Positions 46,817 through 57,064 are shown, counted from the first letter of the stretch. The stretch is 64,000 bases of DNA from Paracoccus aeridis (GCF_004923205.2 NZ_SELD02000037.1:62001-126000); one strand, 5' to 3'. Notes: generated from the letters alone by a model not told the origin. Program-made: numbers and translations.

Positions 46817-47785
46817 TCACCGCAGGCTGCCCAGCATCGCCGCCGCCGCCGCGACCGGATCGGCGCGCCCTGCGGCCACCTCGGCCCCCAGCTCGGCCAT
46901 GCGCCGGGCCGCGTCCGCTTCGCCCAGACGGGCGAGAAGCCCCGCCCGCACCTCGGCCTGGAACCAGCCCCGCGCCTGTTCCGCCCGCCGCGCGGCAAGG
47001 TGGCCGTGCGCGCGCCGCCAGTCCGCGAGCGCCTGCATCTCGGCCCAGGCTGCGGCAAGCCCCACCCCCTCCAGCGCGGACACCGGCAGTGCCTTCGGAA
47101 AGCCCGGCGGGTCCTGCGGGCGCTTGCGCAGCAGCCGCAGCGCGCCGGTGTAGTCGGCGACCGTCCGCATCGCCGCCGCGCGCAGGTCGCCGTCGGCCTT
47201 GTTGACGAGGATCAGGTCCGCGATCTCCATGATGCCGCGCTTGACGCCCTGCAGTTCATCGCCGCCCGCGGGCGCCAGCAGCAGGACGAACAGGTCGGTC
47301 ATGTCGGCGACCAGCGTTTCCGACTGCCCGACGCCCACCGTTTCGACCAGCACCACGTCGAAGCCCGCCGCCTCGCACAGCCGCACGACCTCGCGCGTGC
47401 GGCGGGCGACGCCGCCAAGCTCGGTCCGGTTGGCGGACGGGCGGATGAAGGCGCGGGGGTCGCGCGAGAGCTGTTCCATCCGGGTCTTGTCGCCGAGGAT
47501 CGACCCGCCCGTCCGGGCCGAGCTGGGATCGACGGCCAGCACCGCGACGCGCAGCCCCTGCCCGGTCAGCATCAGGCCGAAGCCTTCGATCAGGGTGGAT
47601 TTCCCGACGCCCGGCGTGCCCGACAGGCCGATCCGCAGCGCCTCGGCCCGGGGCAGCGCATCCAGCAGCCGGATCGCGGCGGCGCGGTGGTCCGCCCGCG
47701 TGCTTTCGACCAGCGTGATCGCGCGGGCGAGCGACCGGCGGTCGCCGCCTGCGACGGCGCGGGCCAGATTTTCGGGATCGTCCAT
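46817..47785 (-). CDS. meaB: MeaB/ArgK-type GTPase (methylmalonyl-CoA mutase-associated)
   Basis: 322-residue G3E GTPase that protects and loads the B12-dependent methylmalonyl-CoA mutase. Walker A GTPGVGKST near residue 58, DPSSARTGGSILGDKTRM, the ETVGVGQSET switch and NKAD specificity motif are visible. The C-terminal dimerisation arm is present. The mutase genes are not in the window, so the partner must be encoded elsewhere. Older annotations call this family an arginine transport kinase; that is misleading. Confidence 0.93.
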   Translation of the reverse strand: MDDPENLARAVAGGDRRSLARAITLVESTRADHRAAAIRLLDALPRAEALRIGLSGTPGVGKSTLIEGFGLMLTGQGLRVAVLAVDPSSARTGGSILGDKTRMEQLSRDPRAFIRPSANRTELGGVARRTREVVRLCEAAGFDVVLVETVGVGQSETLVADMTDLFVLLLAPAGGDELQGVKRGIMEIADLILVNKADGDLRAAAMRTVADYTGALRLLRKRPQDPPGFPKALPVSALEGVGLAAAWAEMQALADWRRAHGHLAARRAEQARGWFQAEVRAGLLARLGEADAARRMAELGAEVAAGRADPVAAAAAMLGSLR

Positions 47786-47875
47786 CGTCGCGCTTCCCTC
47801 GACCGGGCGGGTCGCGACGTGGTAATCGGGCGCGGCCCCGATGTGAAGCCGCGGGGCCGCAACAACGGACGCCCG

Positions 47876-48244
47876 ATGCGCCACCCGCTCGTTCCCGCCG
47901 CGATGTTCTGCGCGATGCTCGCCGTCATGCTCGCGTCCACGGCCGCGCAGGCCGACACCACCCTGCTGATGGTCGGGGACGAGGGCTGCCCCTACTGCCG
48001 CCGCTTCCGGGCCGAGATCCTGCCGGGCTACGCCGCCCACCCGCAGGGCCGCGCGGCGCCGCTGCGCGAGGTCGACATCGACGGCCCCTATCCCAACGGC
48101 CTTGCGCTCGACCGCCGCCCGCAGCTGACGCCGACCTTCATCCTGCTGGACGACGGGCGCGAGGTCGCGCGGATCGAAGGCTATCCCGGAAAGGACGCGT
48201 TCTGGCCGATGCTGGGCGACATGCTGGACCGGCCCCGCCCCTGA
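47876..48244 (+). CDS. Exported thioredoxin-fold protein
   Basis: 122-residue periplasmic protein. A signal peptide ends at AQA (about residue 26). A thioredoxin-like domain has the redox motif CPYC in GDEGCPYCRRF, and the cis-Pro segment QLTPTFILLDDGREVARIEGYPG. It resembles SoxW/regulatory-protein-like thioredoxins of Rhodobacterales. Substrate unknown. A terminator overlaps its stop codon. Confidence 0.82.
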   Translation: MRHPLVPAAMFCAMLAVMLASTAAQADTTLLMVGDEGCPYCRRFRAEILPGYAAHPQGRAAPLREVDIDGPYPNGLALDRRPQLTPTFILLDDGREVARIEGYPGKDAFWPMLGDMLDRPRP

Positions 48245-48252
48245 GCCGGGGC
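48232..48252 (+). terminator. Terminator overlapping the thioredoxin-like stop codon
   Basis: Arms GCCCCG (48232-48237) and CGGGGC (48247-48252) with the stop codon in the loop, followed by TTTT. Confidence 0.72.
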
Positions 48253-48307
48253 TTTTGCCGGCCCGCGCCTTGGGCTAATCGGGCGGGAACCGACGAAAGG
48301 GACCGCC

Positions 48308-49600
48308 ATGCACGACATCCGCGCCATTCGCGACAACCCGGACGCCTTCGACGCGGGGCTTGCCCGGCGCGGGCTGGGCCCGATGTCGGCAGAGATCCTC
48401 GCGCTCGACGCCGACCGCCGCGCCCGGATCAACGCGGCCGAGGAGGCGAAGGCCGAACAGAACCGCGCCAGCAAGGAAACCGGCGCAGCAAAGGCCCGCG
48501 GCGACGAGGCCGAGTTCGAGCGCCTGCGCGCGCTGATCGGCGACAGCAAGGCCCGCATCGCCGCCATGACGGACGAGGCCGAGGCGCTGGACCGGCAGCT
48601 GGACGACCTGCTGATGACGATCCCCAACCTGCCGCTGGACAGCGTGCCGGACGGCAGGGACGAAACCGACAACGTGGAGATCCGCCGCTGGGGCGAGCCG
48701 CGCCGGATGAACTTCGCGCCCCTCGAGCATTACCAGATCCCGGCCGTGAAACACGGGATGGACTTCGCGACCGCCGCCAGGCTGTCGGGATCGCGTTACG
48801 TCGTGCTGACCGGCAGCGTCGCCCGCGTCCACCGCGCGCTCGCGCAGTTCATGATCGACCTGCACGTGGACCGGCACGGCCTGACCGAGACCTGGACCCC
48901 CGTTCTCGTCCTGACCGAGATGATGGTGGGCACCGGCCAGCTGCCCAAGTTCGGCGAGGACAGCTACCAGACGACCGAAGGATCGTGGCTGATCCCCACG
49001 TCCGAGGTGACGCTGACCAACACCGTCCACGGAGAGCTGGTGGACCACGCCAGCCTGCCCCGGCGGATGGTGGCCCATTCGCAGTGCTTCCGGTCCGAGG
49101 CGGGATCGGCGGGGCGCGACACCGCCGGGATGCTGCGCCAGCACCAGTTCGAGAAGGTCGAGATGGTGTCGATCACCGACGCCGCAAACGGCCTTGCCGA
49201 ACACGACCGGATGACGAAATGCGCCGAAGCCGTGCTCGAGGCGCTGGACCTTCCCTACCGCACCGTCGCCCTGTGCGCGGGCGACATGGGGTTTTCCGCC
49301 CGCATCACCCACGACCTGGAGGTCTGGCTGCCCGGCCAGGACACGTTCCGCGAGATTTCCAGCGTGAGCTACGTCGGCGAATTCCAGGGCCGGCGGATGA
49401 ACGCCCGCTACCGCCCCGAGGGAGGCGGCAAGCCGGAGTTCGTGCATACGTTGAACGGGTCGGGCCTTGCCGTCGGGCGGACGCTGATCGCGGTTCTGGA
49501 AAACGGCCAGCAGGCGGACGGGTCGGTGGATCTTCCCGCGGCGCTGCACCCCTATCTGGGCGGCGCGACGCGGCTGGGGACGGACGGCAGGCTGGCCTGA
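48308..49600 (+). CDS. serS: Seryl-tRNA synthetase
   Basis: Class II synthetase of 430 residues. An N-terminal antiparallel coiled coil (about 30-100), which grips the tRNA variable arm, starts [18 protein letters not shown]. Class II motif 2 is [24 protein letters not shown] and motif 3 is [30 protein letters not shown] is typical of SerRS. It supplies Ser-tRNA for serine and selenocysteine tRNAs. A hairpin follows 21 bp after the stop. Confidence 0.97.
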   Translation: MHDIRAIRDNPDAFDAGLARRGLGPMSAEILALDADRRARINAAEEAKAEQNRASKETGAAKARGDEAEFERLRALIGDSKARIAAMTDEAEALDRQLDDLLMTIPNLPLDSVPDGRDETDNVEIRRWGEPRRMNFAPLEHYQIPAVKHGMDFATAARLSGSRYVVLTGSVARVHRALAQFMIDLHVDRHGLTETWTPVLVLTEMMVGTGQLPKFGEDSYQTTEGSWLIPTSEVTLTNTVHGELVDHASLPRRMVAHSQCFRSEAGSAGRDTAGMLRQHQFEKVEMVSITDAANGLAEHDRMTKCAEAVLEALDLPYRTVALCAGDMGFSARITHDLEVWLPGQDTFREISSVSYVGEFQGRRMNARYRPEGGGKPEFVHTLNGSGLAVGRTLIAVLENGQQADGSVDLPAALHPYLGGATRLGTDGRLA

Positions 49601-49621
49601 GGGCAGGCTGACGATACCGTG

Positions 49622-49643
49622 TCGGGGCGCGCAAACGCCCCGA
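49622..49643 (+). terminator. Hairpin after serS
   Basis: An 8-bp perfect stem TCGGGGCG/CGCCCCGA with a 6-nt loop, no T-tract, between serS and the next gene. Confidence 0.5.
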
Positions 49644-49682
49644 TGCAGGCAACCGGTCCCGTCCCGGTCGCGTTCGTCGGGC

Positions 49683-50438
49683 ATGGGCAAGGTCATGCGG
49701 GCTGCGTTGGAATGTGGGGTGGTCGCGATGTTCGCGGCCAGCTGCCTCATGGTCGCGCTGCGGCCCGACGCGGTCAGGAACGCAACGGTCGCGCCCCATT
49801 CGACCCTGCTGGAAGACCTTGCCTACTGGGGCACGCAGACCCCGCTGCGGGCCGAGGACGACCTTGTCGGCATCGTCCAGAACCCGCCCAACATCGCGCT
49901 GCAATCGCTGCTCGCGGCCGTGCTGGTCGCCTGCGTCGTCTACATCGCCCTGCGCGCCCGGGTCCGGTTCGCCCCGCCGGTCCCTGCCGCGGCGCTTCTG
50001 GGCCTGACCGCCGGGGCGATCTGGCCGTGGCTCGGCACCACCCGGCCCGAAGCCGGGCTCGCGGTCGCCGCACTCGCGCCCGTGGCGATCGTCGGGGGCA
50101 TGCTGTACGAGCGGCGGCCGCCCGGAACGATGAACTGGGCGCTGGGGCTGATCGCGGGCTGGCTTACCGTCAGCGGGATCGGCGCGGCGGCGGCGCTGGT
50201 GTTCATGCGGCTCGACGTGGAGAGCGAGCTGGTGACGCTGGCCGCGTTGCTGGCGCTGTCGCTGATCGGCGCGCAGGTGCAGCTGTCGCTGGGCCGCAAC
50301 GTGGCCTATGCGATCGCGATCATCTGGGCGATGCTGGGCATCGCCGCGGCCAGCATGAGCCTCAGCATGACGGTGTCCACCGCCTGCGTGCTGGGGATCG
50401 CGACGATGGCGGTGGTGGTAGTGCGGGTCACGACCTGA
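49683..50438 (+). CDS. Polytopic membrane protein of unknown function
   Basis: 251 residues with about seven hydrophobic helices and short loops. The first soluble part after helix 1 contains VAPHSTLLEDLAYWGTQTPLRAEDDLVG, the only sizeable periplasmic or cytoplasmic segment. I recognise no family. Start at 49683; ATG 49695 is possible. It ends 10 bp from the convergent der stop. Confidence 0.65.
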   Translation: MGKVMRAALECGVVAMFAASCLMVALRPDAVRNATVAPHSTLLEDLAYWGTQTPLRAEDDLVGIVQNPPNIALQSLLAAVLVACVVYIALRARVRFAPPVPAAALLGLTAGAIWPWLGTTRPEAGLAVAALAPVAIVGGMLYERRPPGTMNWALGLIAGWLTVSGIGAAAALVFMRLDVESELVTLAALLALSLIGAQVQLSLGRNVAYAIAIIWAMLGIAAASMSLSMTVSTACVLGIATMAVVVVRVTT

Positions 50439-50447
50439 CGCGCGGCG

Positions 50448-51929
50448 TCAGGCTTCCCTGGGCTTCTGCCTGACCTTGTGCTTCGCCAGCGCCCCGGTCT
50501 GGCGCTTGTTCGACTTGTCCTTGTAGGGGTTCTTCGCCCCCTGGTCGCGGAAGGTGAGCCGGATCGGCGTGCCGGGCATGTCGAAGTCAACGCGCAGGCC
50601 GTTCACCAGGTAGCGCTGGTAGCTGTCGGGGATCTGGTCCACGTGCGTCGCCATCACCACGAAGGCCGGCGGGCGGGTCTTGACCTGCGTCATGTAGCGC
50701 AGGCGGATGCGGCGGCCGCCGGGCGCGGGCGGCGGGTGCGCCTCGGTCATGGCGCCCAGCCACTGGTTCAGCCGCGCGGTCGAAACGCGGCGGTTCCAGA
50801 CCTCGTGCGCCTTCAGGATCGCGGCGTGCAGGCGGTCCAGCCCCTTGCCGGTCCGCGCGCTGACGGTGACGAGCGGCGCGCCCTTCAGCTGCGGCAGCAG
50901 GCGCTCGAACGCCTCGCGCAGCTCGTTCAGCTTGTGAGGCTTGTCGTCCTCGAGATCCCACTTGTTGGCGGCGACCACGACGGCGCGGCCCTCGGTCTCG
51001 GCAAAGTCGGCGATCCTGAGGTCCTGCTGCTCGAACGGGATCGCCACGTCCAGAAGGACGACCACCACCTCGGCGAAGCGGACCGCGCGCAGGCCGTCGG
51101 CGACCGACAGCTTTTCCAGCTTGTCGGTGATCTTCGCCTTCCGCCGCATCCCCGCGGTGTCGAAGATCCGCATCGGCGTGTCGAAGAACTCGGTCGTGAC
51201 GCTGATGGAATCGCGGGTGATCCCGGCCTCGGGGCCGGTCAGCAGACGATCCTCGCCGATGATCCTGTTGATGAGCGTGGACTTGCCCGCGTTGGGCCGG
51301 CCGATGACCGCAAGCTGCAAGGGGCGCGCGGCCGACGGGCGCCAGTCCTCGGCGCCCTCGCCGGATTCCGCCTGCTCGTCGGTCAGCGTCACGTCGGTCT
51401 CGGGCGCGATCGGCGCGGGACGCTGCGCCTCGATCTCGTCCGCGAGGGGCGCGAGGACGCCGTAGAGGTCGTCGAACCCCTCGCCATGCTCGGCCGAGAT
51501 CCTGAGCGGCTCGCCCAGGCCCAGCGCATAGGCGTCGAGCACGCCGGACTCGCCCGCCCGCCCCTCGGCCTTGTTGGCGGCAAGGATCACGTGGCGCGCG
51601 CGGCGGCGCAGGATGTCGGCGAAGTATTCGTCGGCCGCCGTCACGCCCGCCCGCGCGTCGATGACGAACAGGCAGATGTCGGCCTCGTCCACCGCGCGCT
51701 CGGTCAGGCGGCGCATCCGGCCCTGAAGGCTGTCGTCCTCGGCCATTTCAAGGCCGGCGCTGTCGATCACGATGAAGCGCAGGTCGCCCAGCCGCGCGTC
51801 GCCCTCGCGCAGGTCGCGGGTGACGCCGGGCTGGTTGTCGACCAGCGCCAGCCGCTTGCCGACGAGGCGGTTGAACAGCGTGGACTTGCCGACATTCGGC
51901 CGCCCGACGATGGCGAGTGTGAAGCTCAT
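50448..51929 (-). CDS. der: Ribosome biogenesis GTPase Der (EngA)
   Basis: 493-residue tandem GTPase needed for 50S subunit assembly. Two G domains: GRPNVGKST (about 8-16) with DSAGLE and NKAEG, and GRPNAGKST (about 215) with DTAGMRRK and NKWDL. A C-terminal KH-like domain ends in a basic tail ([20 protein letters not shown]). The acidic linker between G domains is longer than in E. coli. Directly follows bamB (9-bp gap) in the widespread yfgM-bamB-der order. Confidence 0.96.
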   Translation of the reverse strand: MSFTLAIVGRPNVGKSTLFNRLVGKRLALVDNQPGVTRDLREGDARLGDLRFIVIDSAGLEMAEDDSLQGRMRRLTERAVDEADICLFVIDARAGVTAADEYFADILRRRARHVILAANKAEGRAGESGVLDAYALGLGEPLRISAEHGEGFDDLYGVLAPLADEIEAQRPAPIAPETDVTLTDEQAESGEGAEDWRPSAARPLQLAVIGRPNAGKSTLINRIIGEDRLLTGPEAGITRDSISVTTEFFDTPMRIFDTAGMRRKAKITDKLEKLSVADGLRAVRFAEVVVVLLDVAIPFEQQDLRIADFAETEGRAVVVAANKWDLEDDKPHKLNELREAFERLLPQLKGAPLVTVSARTGKGLDRLHAAILKAHEVWNRRVSTARLNQWLGAMTEAHPPPAPGGRRIRLRYMTQVKTRPPAFVVMATHVDQIPDSYQRYLVNGLRVDFDMPGTPIRLTFRDQGAKNPYKDKSNKRQTGALAKHKVRQKPREA

Positions 51930-51938
51930 CGGACGGGC

Positions 51939-53261
51939 CTACCGGAACGCGTGCAGCCGGCCGTCGCGGCCGGTGACGTAAAGCGTGCCGCCCGACACGA
52001 CCGGCGCGGTGGCCGCCCCGCCCGGGATCGCCCCCTGCCCCACCAGCGTGCCGCTGTCGGGATCGAAGATGCGCAGGACGCCGTCGCTTCCCGCGACGAA
52101 CAGCCGCCCGCCGGCCAGCACGGGGCCGTAATGCGCGACGATGGAATCCTGACGCCGGACGCGGGTGTCGGTGTAGTAGGGCAGCTGGACCGCGAAGATG
52201 CGCCCGCCCGTCGCCGCGTCCACCCGCACCAGCTGCGCCTGGTCGTTGACCGCGAAGACGGACCCGCCGGCGACCAGCACCGGGCTCATCGCGCCGTCGC
52301 GTTCTGTCCAGTCAGGCAGCCCGGTCGCGAGGTCGAAGGCCGAGATCCGGCCCGAGGACGACCCCGCGATCACCCGGTCGCCCGCGATCACGGGATCGCC
52401 GGTCATGTCGCGGATGAAGGCGATGGCGCGGCCGGCGCGGTTGCCCGCGACCTGCGCCGTCCAGACCTGGGTGCCGGTCTCGGTATCCGCGGCCAGAAGC
52501 TGCCCCGACGAGAAGGGGAACACAACGGTCGAGCCGCGGACGGCAGGTGCCGACACGCCAGTCACGCCCGACTGGCCGGCGATCCCGGCCACCGTCCACA
52601 GGACGCGCCCGTCCGCGGCCCGCACCGCCCAGCCGGTCGCGTTCCGCGCGACGACGTAGACGACGCCGTTTTCCACGGTGGGCGCCCCGCCGATCGGGGC
52701 GTCCACCCGCTGGCGCCAGCGCACCCCGCCTGTCACCGCGTCCAGCGCCACCAGCTCGCCATAGCCGGTCGTCGCGTAGACGGTGCCCGCCTCATGGGCG
52801 AGCCCGCCGCCCGATGTGCTGTCGCCCGACTCGGCCGGGGGCGTCAGGTCGGCGGTCCATGCGGTCCCGCCCGACAGCGCCGTGGCCGTGACGCGGGCGC
52901 GGCTGTCCAGCGTGAAGATGCGCCCGCCCGCGACCACCGGCTCGGCGGTGATGCGGTGGCGCCGCCCCTCGGGCTGGCCGATCTGCGCCGACCACAGGCG
53001 CCGGGTTCCGCCCGACAATGTCGCGTGCGCCATCAGGTGCTGCGCGTTCGACGCGCGCTGCGGCCACTCGAACGAACGCGGCGCCTCGAGCGACAGCGCG
53101 GTCGAGGACACCGGGTTGGCGCCGACGACGGCCGGGCCGCCGGGCGAAAGCACCTCGCGCGGGTCGAGCCGCTGGCCCGGCAGGACCGGATCGCGGTCGA
53201 CGCAGCCGGCCACCGCCAGCAGCGCGCAGACCGAGGCGACGGTCAGGTTGATCCGGGTCAT
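51939..53261 (-). CDS. bamB: Outer membrane assembly lipoprotein BamB (PQQ-like beta-propeller)
   Basis: 440-residue lipoprotein with lipobox LAVAGC (Cys about residue 20). Eight-bladed propeller repeats with the GxVxALDxxTG signature occur throughout (for example GYGELVALDAVTGGVRW, LLAADTETGTQVW, RISAFDLATGLPDW and VRVDAATGGRIF). BamB assists beta-barrel insertion with BamA. Position between a YfgM-like protein and Der is the same as in E. coli, which strongly supports the assignment. Confidence 0.92.
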   Translation of the reverse strand: MTRINLTVASVCALLAVAGCVDRDPVLPGQRLDPREVLSPGGPAVVGANPVSSTALSLEAPRSFEWPQRASNAQHLMAHATLSGGTRRLWSAQIGQPEGRRHRITAEPVVAGGRIFTLDSRARVTATALSGGTAWTADLTPPAESGDSTSGGGLAHEAGTVYATTGYGELVALDAVTGGVRWRQRVDAPIGGAPTVENGVVYVVARNATGWAVRAADGRVLWTVAGIAGQSGVTGVSAPAVRGSTVVFPFSSGQLLAADTETGTQVWTAQVAGNRAGRAIAFIRDMTGDPVIAGDRVIAGSSSGRISAFDLATGLPDWTERDGAMSPVLVAGGSVFAVNDQAQLVRVDAATGGRIFAVQLPYYTDTRVRRQDSIVAHYGPVLAGGRLFVAGSDGVLRIFDPDSGTLVGQGAIPGGAATAPVVSGGTLYVTGRDGRLHAFR

Positions 53262-53350
53262 CGCGGCATCCTTTCGATGGACGGCCCGGGCGCGGGCACG
53301 ATGTTGATCGGGCGCGGACGTCGGGGCCCGGCGCGGGAAACGGGGACGGG

Positions 53351-54052
53351 TCAGCCGGCGGGCATCGTCGCGGGCACGCCGCCGGGCAGGTCTGCCACGG
53401 GTTCGGGATCGACCCCCAGCGTGATCATCATCTCGGACAGGCGGCGGCGCATCGGTTCGGACAGGCCGTCCTTTTCCCGGATCTGCCGGATCAGCGCGAC
53501 CGCGTCGTCGGGCCGCTGCGCATTGATCAGCGCCACGGCCTTCAGTTCCAGCGCCATCAGCTCGAACGGGGCGCCGGGCGCGCTGAGGGTCGTCAGCGCG
53601 GCGTCGCGTTCGGCGGGGTTCATCCCCTTGCCCTGCGCCAGCACCGACTTGATGAGCGCGAGATGCTGGATCAGCACGTCGTCGTCGACCGCGGCGGCCG
53701 TCGCCGCGAGCCGTTGCCCGGCCCCCGCGGCGTTCCCCGCCTCGATCTCGGCCCCGGCGGCCAGCAGGTCGCGCACCGCGGCGCGACCCTCGTCCTCCGC
53801 CGGGATGGCGGCCAGCGCCTCGGCCCGGGCGGCCGCGTCGGGCAGCGCCTGCGCCGCCAGCACGGCGTCGCCGAAGTCCTGCGCGCGCCTGTCGGCCTGC
53901 GAGCGGGAATATTCGACCCATGCCGACGCGCCCACCAGCGCCAGGATCAGCGCGACGGCGATCCAGCCATAGCGGCGCATCGCCCGGAACAGCCGGTCGC
54001 GGCGAAGCTCGTCTGTCACCTCGTCGATGAAACGGTCGTTCTGGTTGGCCAT
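53351..54052 (-). CDS. YfgM-like tetratricopeptide membrane protein
   Basis: 233-residue inner-membrane protein. After a short cytoplasmic start (MANQNDRFIDEVTDELRR) a single helix (WIAVALILALVGASAWVEY, about 29-47) anchors a periplasmic Ala-rich tetratricopeptide-like domain. E. coli YfgM interacts with the SecYEG/PpiD periplasmic chaperone system. Synteny with bamB and der supports the same family. It begins at 54052 and is divergent from sodB. Confidence 0.85.
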   Translation of the reverse strand: MANQNDRFIDEVTDELRRDRLFRAMRRYGWIAVALILALVGASAWVEYSRSQADRRAQDFGDAVLAAQALPDAAARAEALAAIPAEDEGRAAVRDLLAAGAEIEAGNAAGAGQRLAATAAAVDDDVLIQHLALIKSVLAQGKGMNPAERDAALTTLSAPGAPFELMALELKAVALINAQRPDDAVALIRQIREKDGLSEPMRRRLSEMMITLGVDPEPVADLPGGVPATMPAG

Positions 54053-54180
54053 GCAGTCCCCGGCGTGTGGTTTCGCCCCTTCTACACACCGCCCCCCCGC
54101 TTTGCCAATCCGGCCGATGCCGCAGCTTCCCTGCCCCGCACGGGACGCCCCCGGCGAACCCGCCCGCGATCCCGGCCGGG

Positions 54181-54199
54181 AACCCCCTGTCCGGGGGTT
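54181..54199. other. Hairpin in the yfgM/sodB divergent region
   Basis: AACCCCC (54181-54187) and GGGGGTT (54193-54199) form a perfect 7-bp stem with a 5-nt loop 73 bp upstream of sodB. It lies between divergent starts, where a terminator would be unexpected. It could be part of the sodB leader or an operator. Confidence 0.4.
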
Positions 54200-54271
54200 G
54201 CGTTCGAGCGAGAGCGGCGCCAACCGTTGCGCCAGCGAAACCGCTCCTGAGAGCATCCGAAAGGACACGAC

Positions 54272-54874
54272 ATGGCCTTCACGCTTCCCGACCTTCCCTA
54301 TTCGCACGACGCCCTTGCCGCGGGCGGCATGTCGCGGGAGACGCTCGAGTTCCACCACGACAAGCACCACAAGGCCTATGTCGACAAGCTGAACGAGCTG
54401 GTCCAGGGGACCGAGTGGGAGAACGCCTCGCTCGAGGACATCGTCCGCGGCACCTACCAGGACGGTGCGGTCGCGCAGAACGGCATCTTCAACAACGCCA
54501 GCCAGCACTGGAACCACAGCCAGTTCTGGGAAATGATGTCGCCCAACGGCGGCGGCACGATCCCGTCGCAGCTGGAATCCGCCATCAAGGACAGCTTCGG
54601 GTCGGTCGAGGAATTCAAGAAGAAGTTCTCGGAAGCCGGAGTCGGCCAGTTCGGGTCGGGCTGGGCCTGGCTCGTCAAGACCGCGGACGGCAAGCTGGAG
54701 ATCACCAAGACCGAGAACGGCGTGAACCCGCTCTGCAAGGACCAGACCGCGCTTCTGGGCTGCGACGTGTGGGAGCATTCCTACTACATCGACTTCCGCA
54801 ACGCGCGGCCGAAATACATCGAGAACTTCCTCGACAAGCTGGTGAACTGGGATAACGTCGCCTCGCGCATGTGA
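54272..54874 (+). CDS. sodB: Superoxide dismutase (Fe type)
   Basis: Dismutes superoxide in the cytoplasm. 200 residues. The metal ligands are H28 (EFHHDKHH), the His in SQHWNHSQFW, and Asp and His in CDVWEHSYYIDFRN. AVAQNGIFNNASQHWNHS and GSGWAWLV with few Mn-type substitutions favour iron. A GAAAGGA ribosome binding site precedes the ATG. A strong terminator follows. Confidence 0.95.
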   Translation: MAFTLPDLPYSHDALAAGGMSRETLEFHHDKHHKAYVDKLNELVQGTEWENASLEDIVRGTYQDGAVAQNGIFNNASQHWNHSQFWEMMSPNGGGTIPSQLESAIKDSFGSVEEFKKKFSEAGVGQFGSGWAWLVKTADGKLEITKTENGVNPLCKDQTALLGCDVWEHSYYIDFRNARPKYIENFLDKLVNWDNVASRM

Positions 54875-54898
54875 GGCCGCAGTCCCGGCTGCCTTCCG

Positions 54899-54925
54899 GG
54901 CCCGTCCGCTTGCTGCGGGCGGGCC
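54899..54925 (+). terminator. sodB terminator
   Basis: An 11-bp stem with one G-U pair (54899-54909 with 54915-54925), 5-nt loop, then TTT, 24 bp after the sodB stop. Confidence 0.78.
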
Positions 54926-55027
54926 TTTCCGCATGGCGGGGTTGCGCCCGGCCGAACGCCCTTGCGGCCGCTCGCGAAGCGCCCCATCCAAGCGCAGGCG
55001 GCCGAACGACAGGCGGGGGAAATCGCG

Positions 55028-55948
55028 ATGCAGGACCGGACCAGGGGCATCTTGTCGATGATCGGCGTCTGCGCGATCTGGGGCACCTCGCCGATCTTCT
55101 ACCGCCTTCTGTCGCACGTCCCCCCGCCCGAGGTCCTGGCCCACCGCACGATCTGGTCGCTGGTGCTGTTCGCGGGCTTCCTCGCCTGGCAGGGCCATCT
55201 GGGCAGCCTGCGCGACGCACTGCGCCCGCCGCATGTCGGCCGGGTGGCGCTGGCGGCGCTGATGGTGTCGCTGAACTGGGGCGTGTTCATCTGGTCGGTC
55301 CAGAACGGGCACGTCGTGGAAAGCTCGATCGGCTACTACACCTATCCGCTGGTCGCGGTGGTCTTCGGCGTGGTGCTGTTCCGCGAACGCCTGCGGCCCT
55401 TGCAGCAGGCGGCGGTGCTGCTGGCGGCGACGGCGGTGGTGACGCTGTCGGTGGGCCTGGGCGCCGCGCCGTGGATCAGCCTGACGCTGGCGCTGACCTT
55501 TGCGCTTTACGGCGTGGTGAAGAAGGCGCTGCCCCTGGGGCCGGTGCAGTCGGTCACGGCCGAGGTGGCGCTGCTCGCCCCGCTCGCGCTCGGCTGGCTC
55601 GCCGTCGCGCATCTGCACCTGCTGCCGGGGCAGGACCAGCCCGCGGCCTTCGGGTGGGACCTGGCGACGACGCTGCTCCTGATCCTCTCAGGACCGATCA
55701 CGGCGATCCCGCTGATGCTGTTCGCGCGCGCCTCGCGGTCGGTCGACATGGCGACGGTGGGGTTGATCGGCTACCTGAACCCGACGCTGCAGTTCCTGTG
55801 CGCGGTCCTGCTGTTCGGCGAGGTCTTCACGCGCTGGCACGCCATCGCCTTCGCGATGATCTGGTCCGCGCTCGGGCTTTACACCCTGTCAGCCTTTCGC
55901 GCGGTGCATGCCCGGAACCGGAACCTGCGGGCTGGCGTCGGCGGCTAG
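55028..55948 (+). CDS. rarD: EamA-family transporter RarD
   Basis: 306-residue drug/metabolite transporter with ten hydrophobic helices in two EamA repeats. RarD-type motifs are [46 protein letters not shown] and [10 protein letters not shown]. RarD proteins were named for chloramphenicol resistance, but physiological substrates are unknown. Start at ATG 55028. Its last 60 bp overlap the end of convergent ispG. Confidence 0.9.
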   Translation: MQDRTRGILSMIGVCAIWGTSPIFYRLLSHVPPPEVLAHRTIWSLVLFAGFLAWQGHLGSLRDALRPPHVGRVALAALMVSLNWGVFIWSVQNGHVVESSIGYYTYPLVAVVFGVVLFRERLRPLQQAAVLLAATAVVTLSVGLGAAPWISLTLALTFALYGVVKKALPLGPVQSVTAEVALLAPLALGWLAVAHLHLLPGQDQPAAFGWDLATTLLLILSGPITAIPLMLFARASRSVDMATVGLIGYLNPTLQFLCAVLLFGEVFTRWHAIAFAMIWSALGLYTLSAFRAVHARNRNLRAGVGG

Positions 55949-57064
55949 CGCCTCGCCCTGCCCCGCGGCGAGCGCCTCGGCCCGCCGTTCGACCAGCTCG
56001 ACGATGTGATCGATCATCTGCGCGTTCGACAGCTTGTGGCTCTGCTTGCCGGCCATGTAGACCATGCCGCTGCCCGCGCCGCCGCCGGTGAAGCCGAGAT
56101 CGGTCATCAGCGCCTCGCCCGGCCCGTTCACCACGCAGCCGATGATCGACAGGCTCATCGGCGTCTTGATGTGCTCGAGCCGCTGTTCCAGCGCCTCGAC
56201 CGTCTTGATGACGTCGAAGCCCTGCCGCGCGCAGCTGGGGCAGCTGATGATCTGCACGCCGCGGGTCCGCAGGCCGAGCGATTTCAGGATCTCGTAGCCG
56301 ACCTTGACCTCCTCGACCGGGTCGGCCGACAGGCTCACGCGGATCGTGTCGCCGATCCCCATCCACAGAAGGTTGCCCATCCCGACGGCGGACTTGACGG
56401 TGCCGCCGCGCAGGCCGCCGGCCTCGGTGATGCCGAGATGGATCGGCGCGTCGGTGGCTTCCGCCAGCATCTGGTAGGCCGCGGCGGCCAGGAACACGTC
56501 CGACGCCTTCACGCTGATCTTGAATTCGTGGAAGTCGTTGTCCTGCAGCAGCCTGATGTGGTCGAGCCCGCTTTCCACCATCGCGTCGGGGCACGGCTCG
56601 CCGTATTTCTCCAGCAGGTGCCGTTCCAAACTGCCCGCGTTCACGCCGATGCGGATGGAACAGCCGTGGTCGCGCGCGGCCTGAACGACCTCGCGGACGC
56701 GGGCGGCGTCGCCGATGTTGCCGGGGTTGATCCGCAGGCAGGCGGCCCCGGCCTCGGCCGCCTCGATCGCGCGGCGATAGTGGAAATGGATGTCGGCCAC
56801 GATCGGCACGGGGCTTTCGCGCGTGATCTCGCGCAGCGCGCGCGTCGCGGCCTCGTCGGGGGTCGAGACGCGGACGATGTCGGCACCCGCCTCGGCGGCG
56901 GCGATGACCTGCGCGAGCGTGGCGCGCACGTCCGACGAATCGGTGTTGGTCATGGTCTGGACGCTGATCGGGGCGTCGCCGCCCACCGGCACGTTGCCGA
57001 CCATGATCCGGCGCGACTTCCGCCGCTCGATGTTGCGCCAGGGACGGATCGGGTTGAGACTCAT
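55889..57064 (-). CDS. ispG: 4-hydroxy-3-methylbut-2-en-1-yl diphosphate synthase (flavodoxin)
   Basis: Fe4S4 enzyme of the non-mevalonate isoprenoid pathway, reducing MEcPP to HMBPP. 391 residues. TIM-barrel part with [36 protein letters not shown] and HLGITEAGG. The iron-sulfur Cys are in [11 protein letters not shown] and [13 protein letters not shown] 57064 ([17 protein letters not shown]) fits the family. It lies 117 bp downstream of the RodZ-like gene. The non-conserved C-terminal tail overlaps rarD. Confidence 0.95.
   Translation of the reverse strand: MSLNPIRPWRNIERRKSRRIMVGNVPVGGDAPISVQTMTNTDSSDVRATLAQVIAAAEAGADIVRVSTPDEAATRALREITRESPVPIVADIHFHYRRAIEAAEAGAACLRINPGNIGDAARVREVVQAARDHGCSIRIGVNAGSLERHLLEKYGEPCPDAMVESGLDHIRLLQDNDFHEFKISVKASDVFLAAAAYQMLAEATDAPIHLGITEAGGLRGGTVKSAVGMGNLLWMGIGDTIRVSLSADPVEEVKVGYEILKSLGLRTRGVQIISCPSCARQGFDVIKTVEALEQRLEHIKTPMSLSIIGCVVNGPGEALMTDLGFTGGGAGSGMVYMAGKQSHKLSNAQMIDHIVELVERRAEALAAGQGEALAADASPQVPVPGMHRAKG

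Noticed and set aside
50478-53972. 1164-codon plus-strand open frame
   Set aside because: It lies antisense to der, bamB and the YfgM-like gene, all of which show clear family motifs. Its translation is Arg/Gly/Ala/His-rich with no domains, typical of a high-GC shadow frame.
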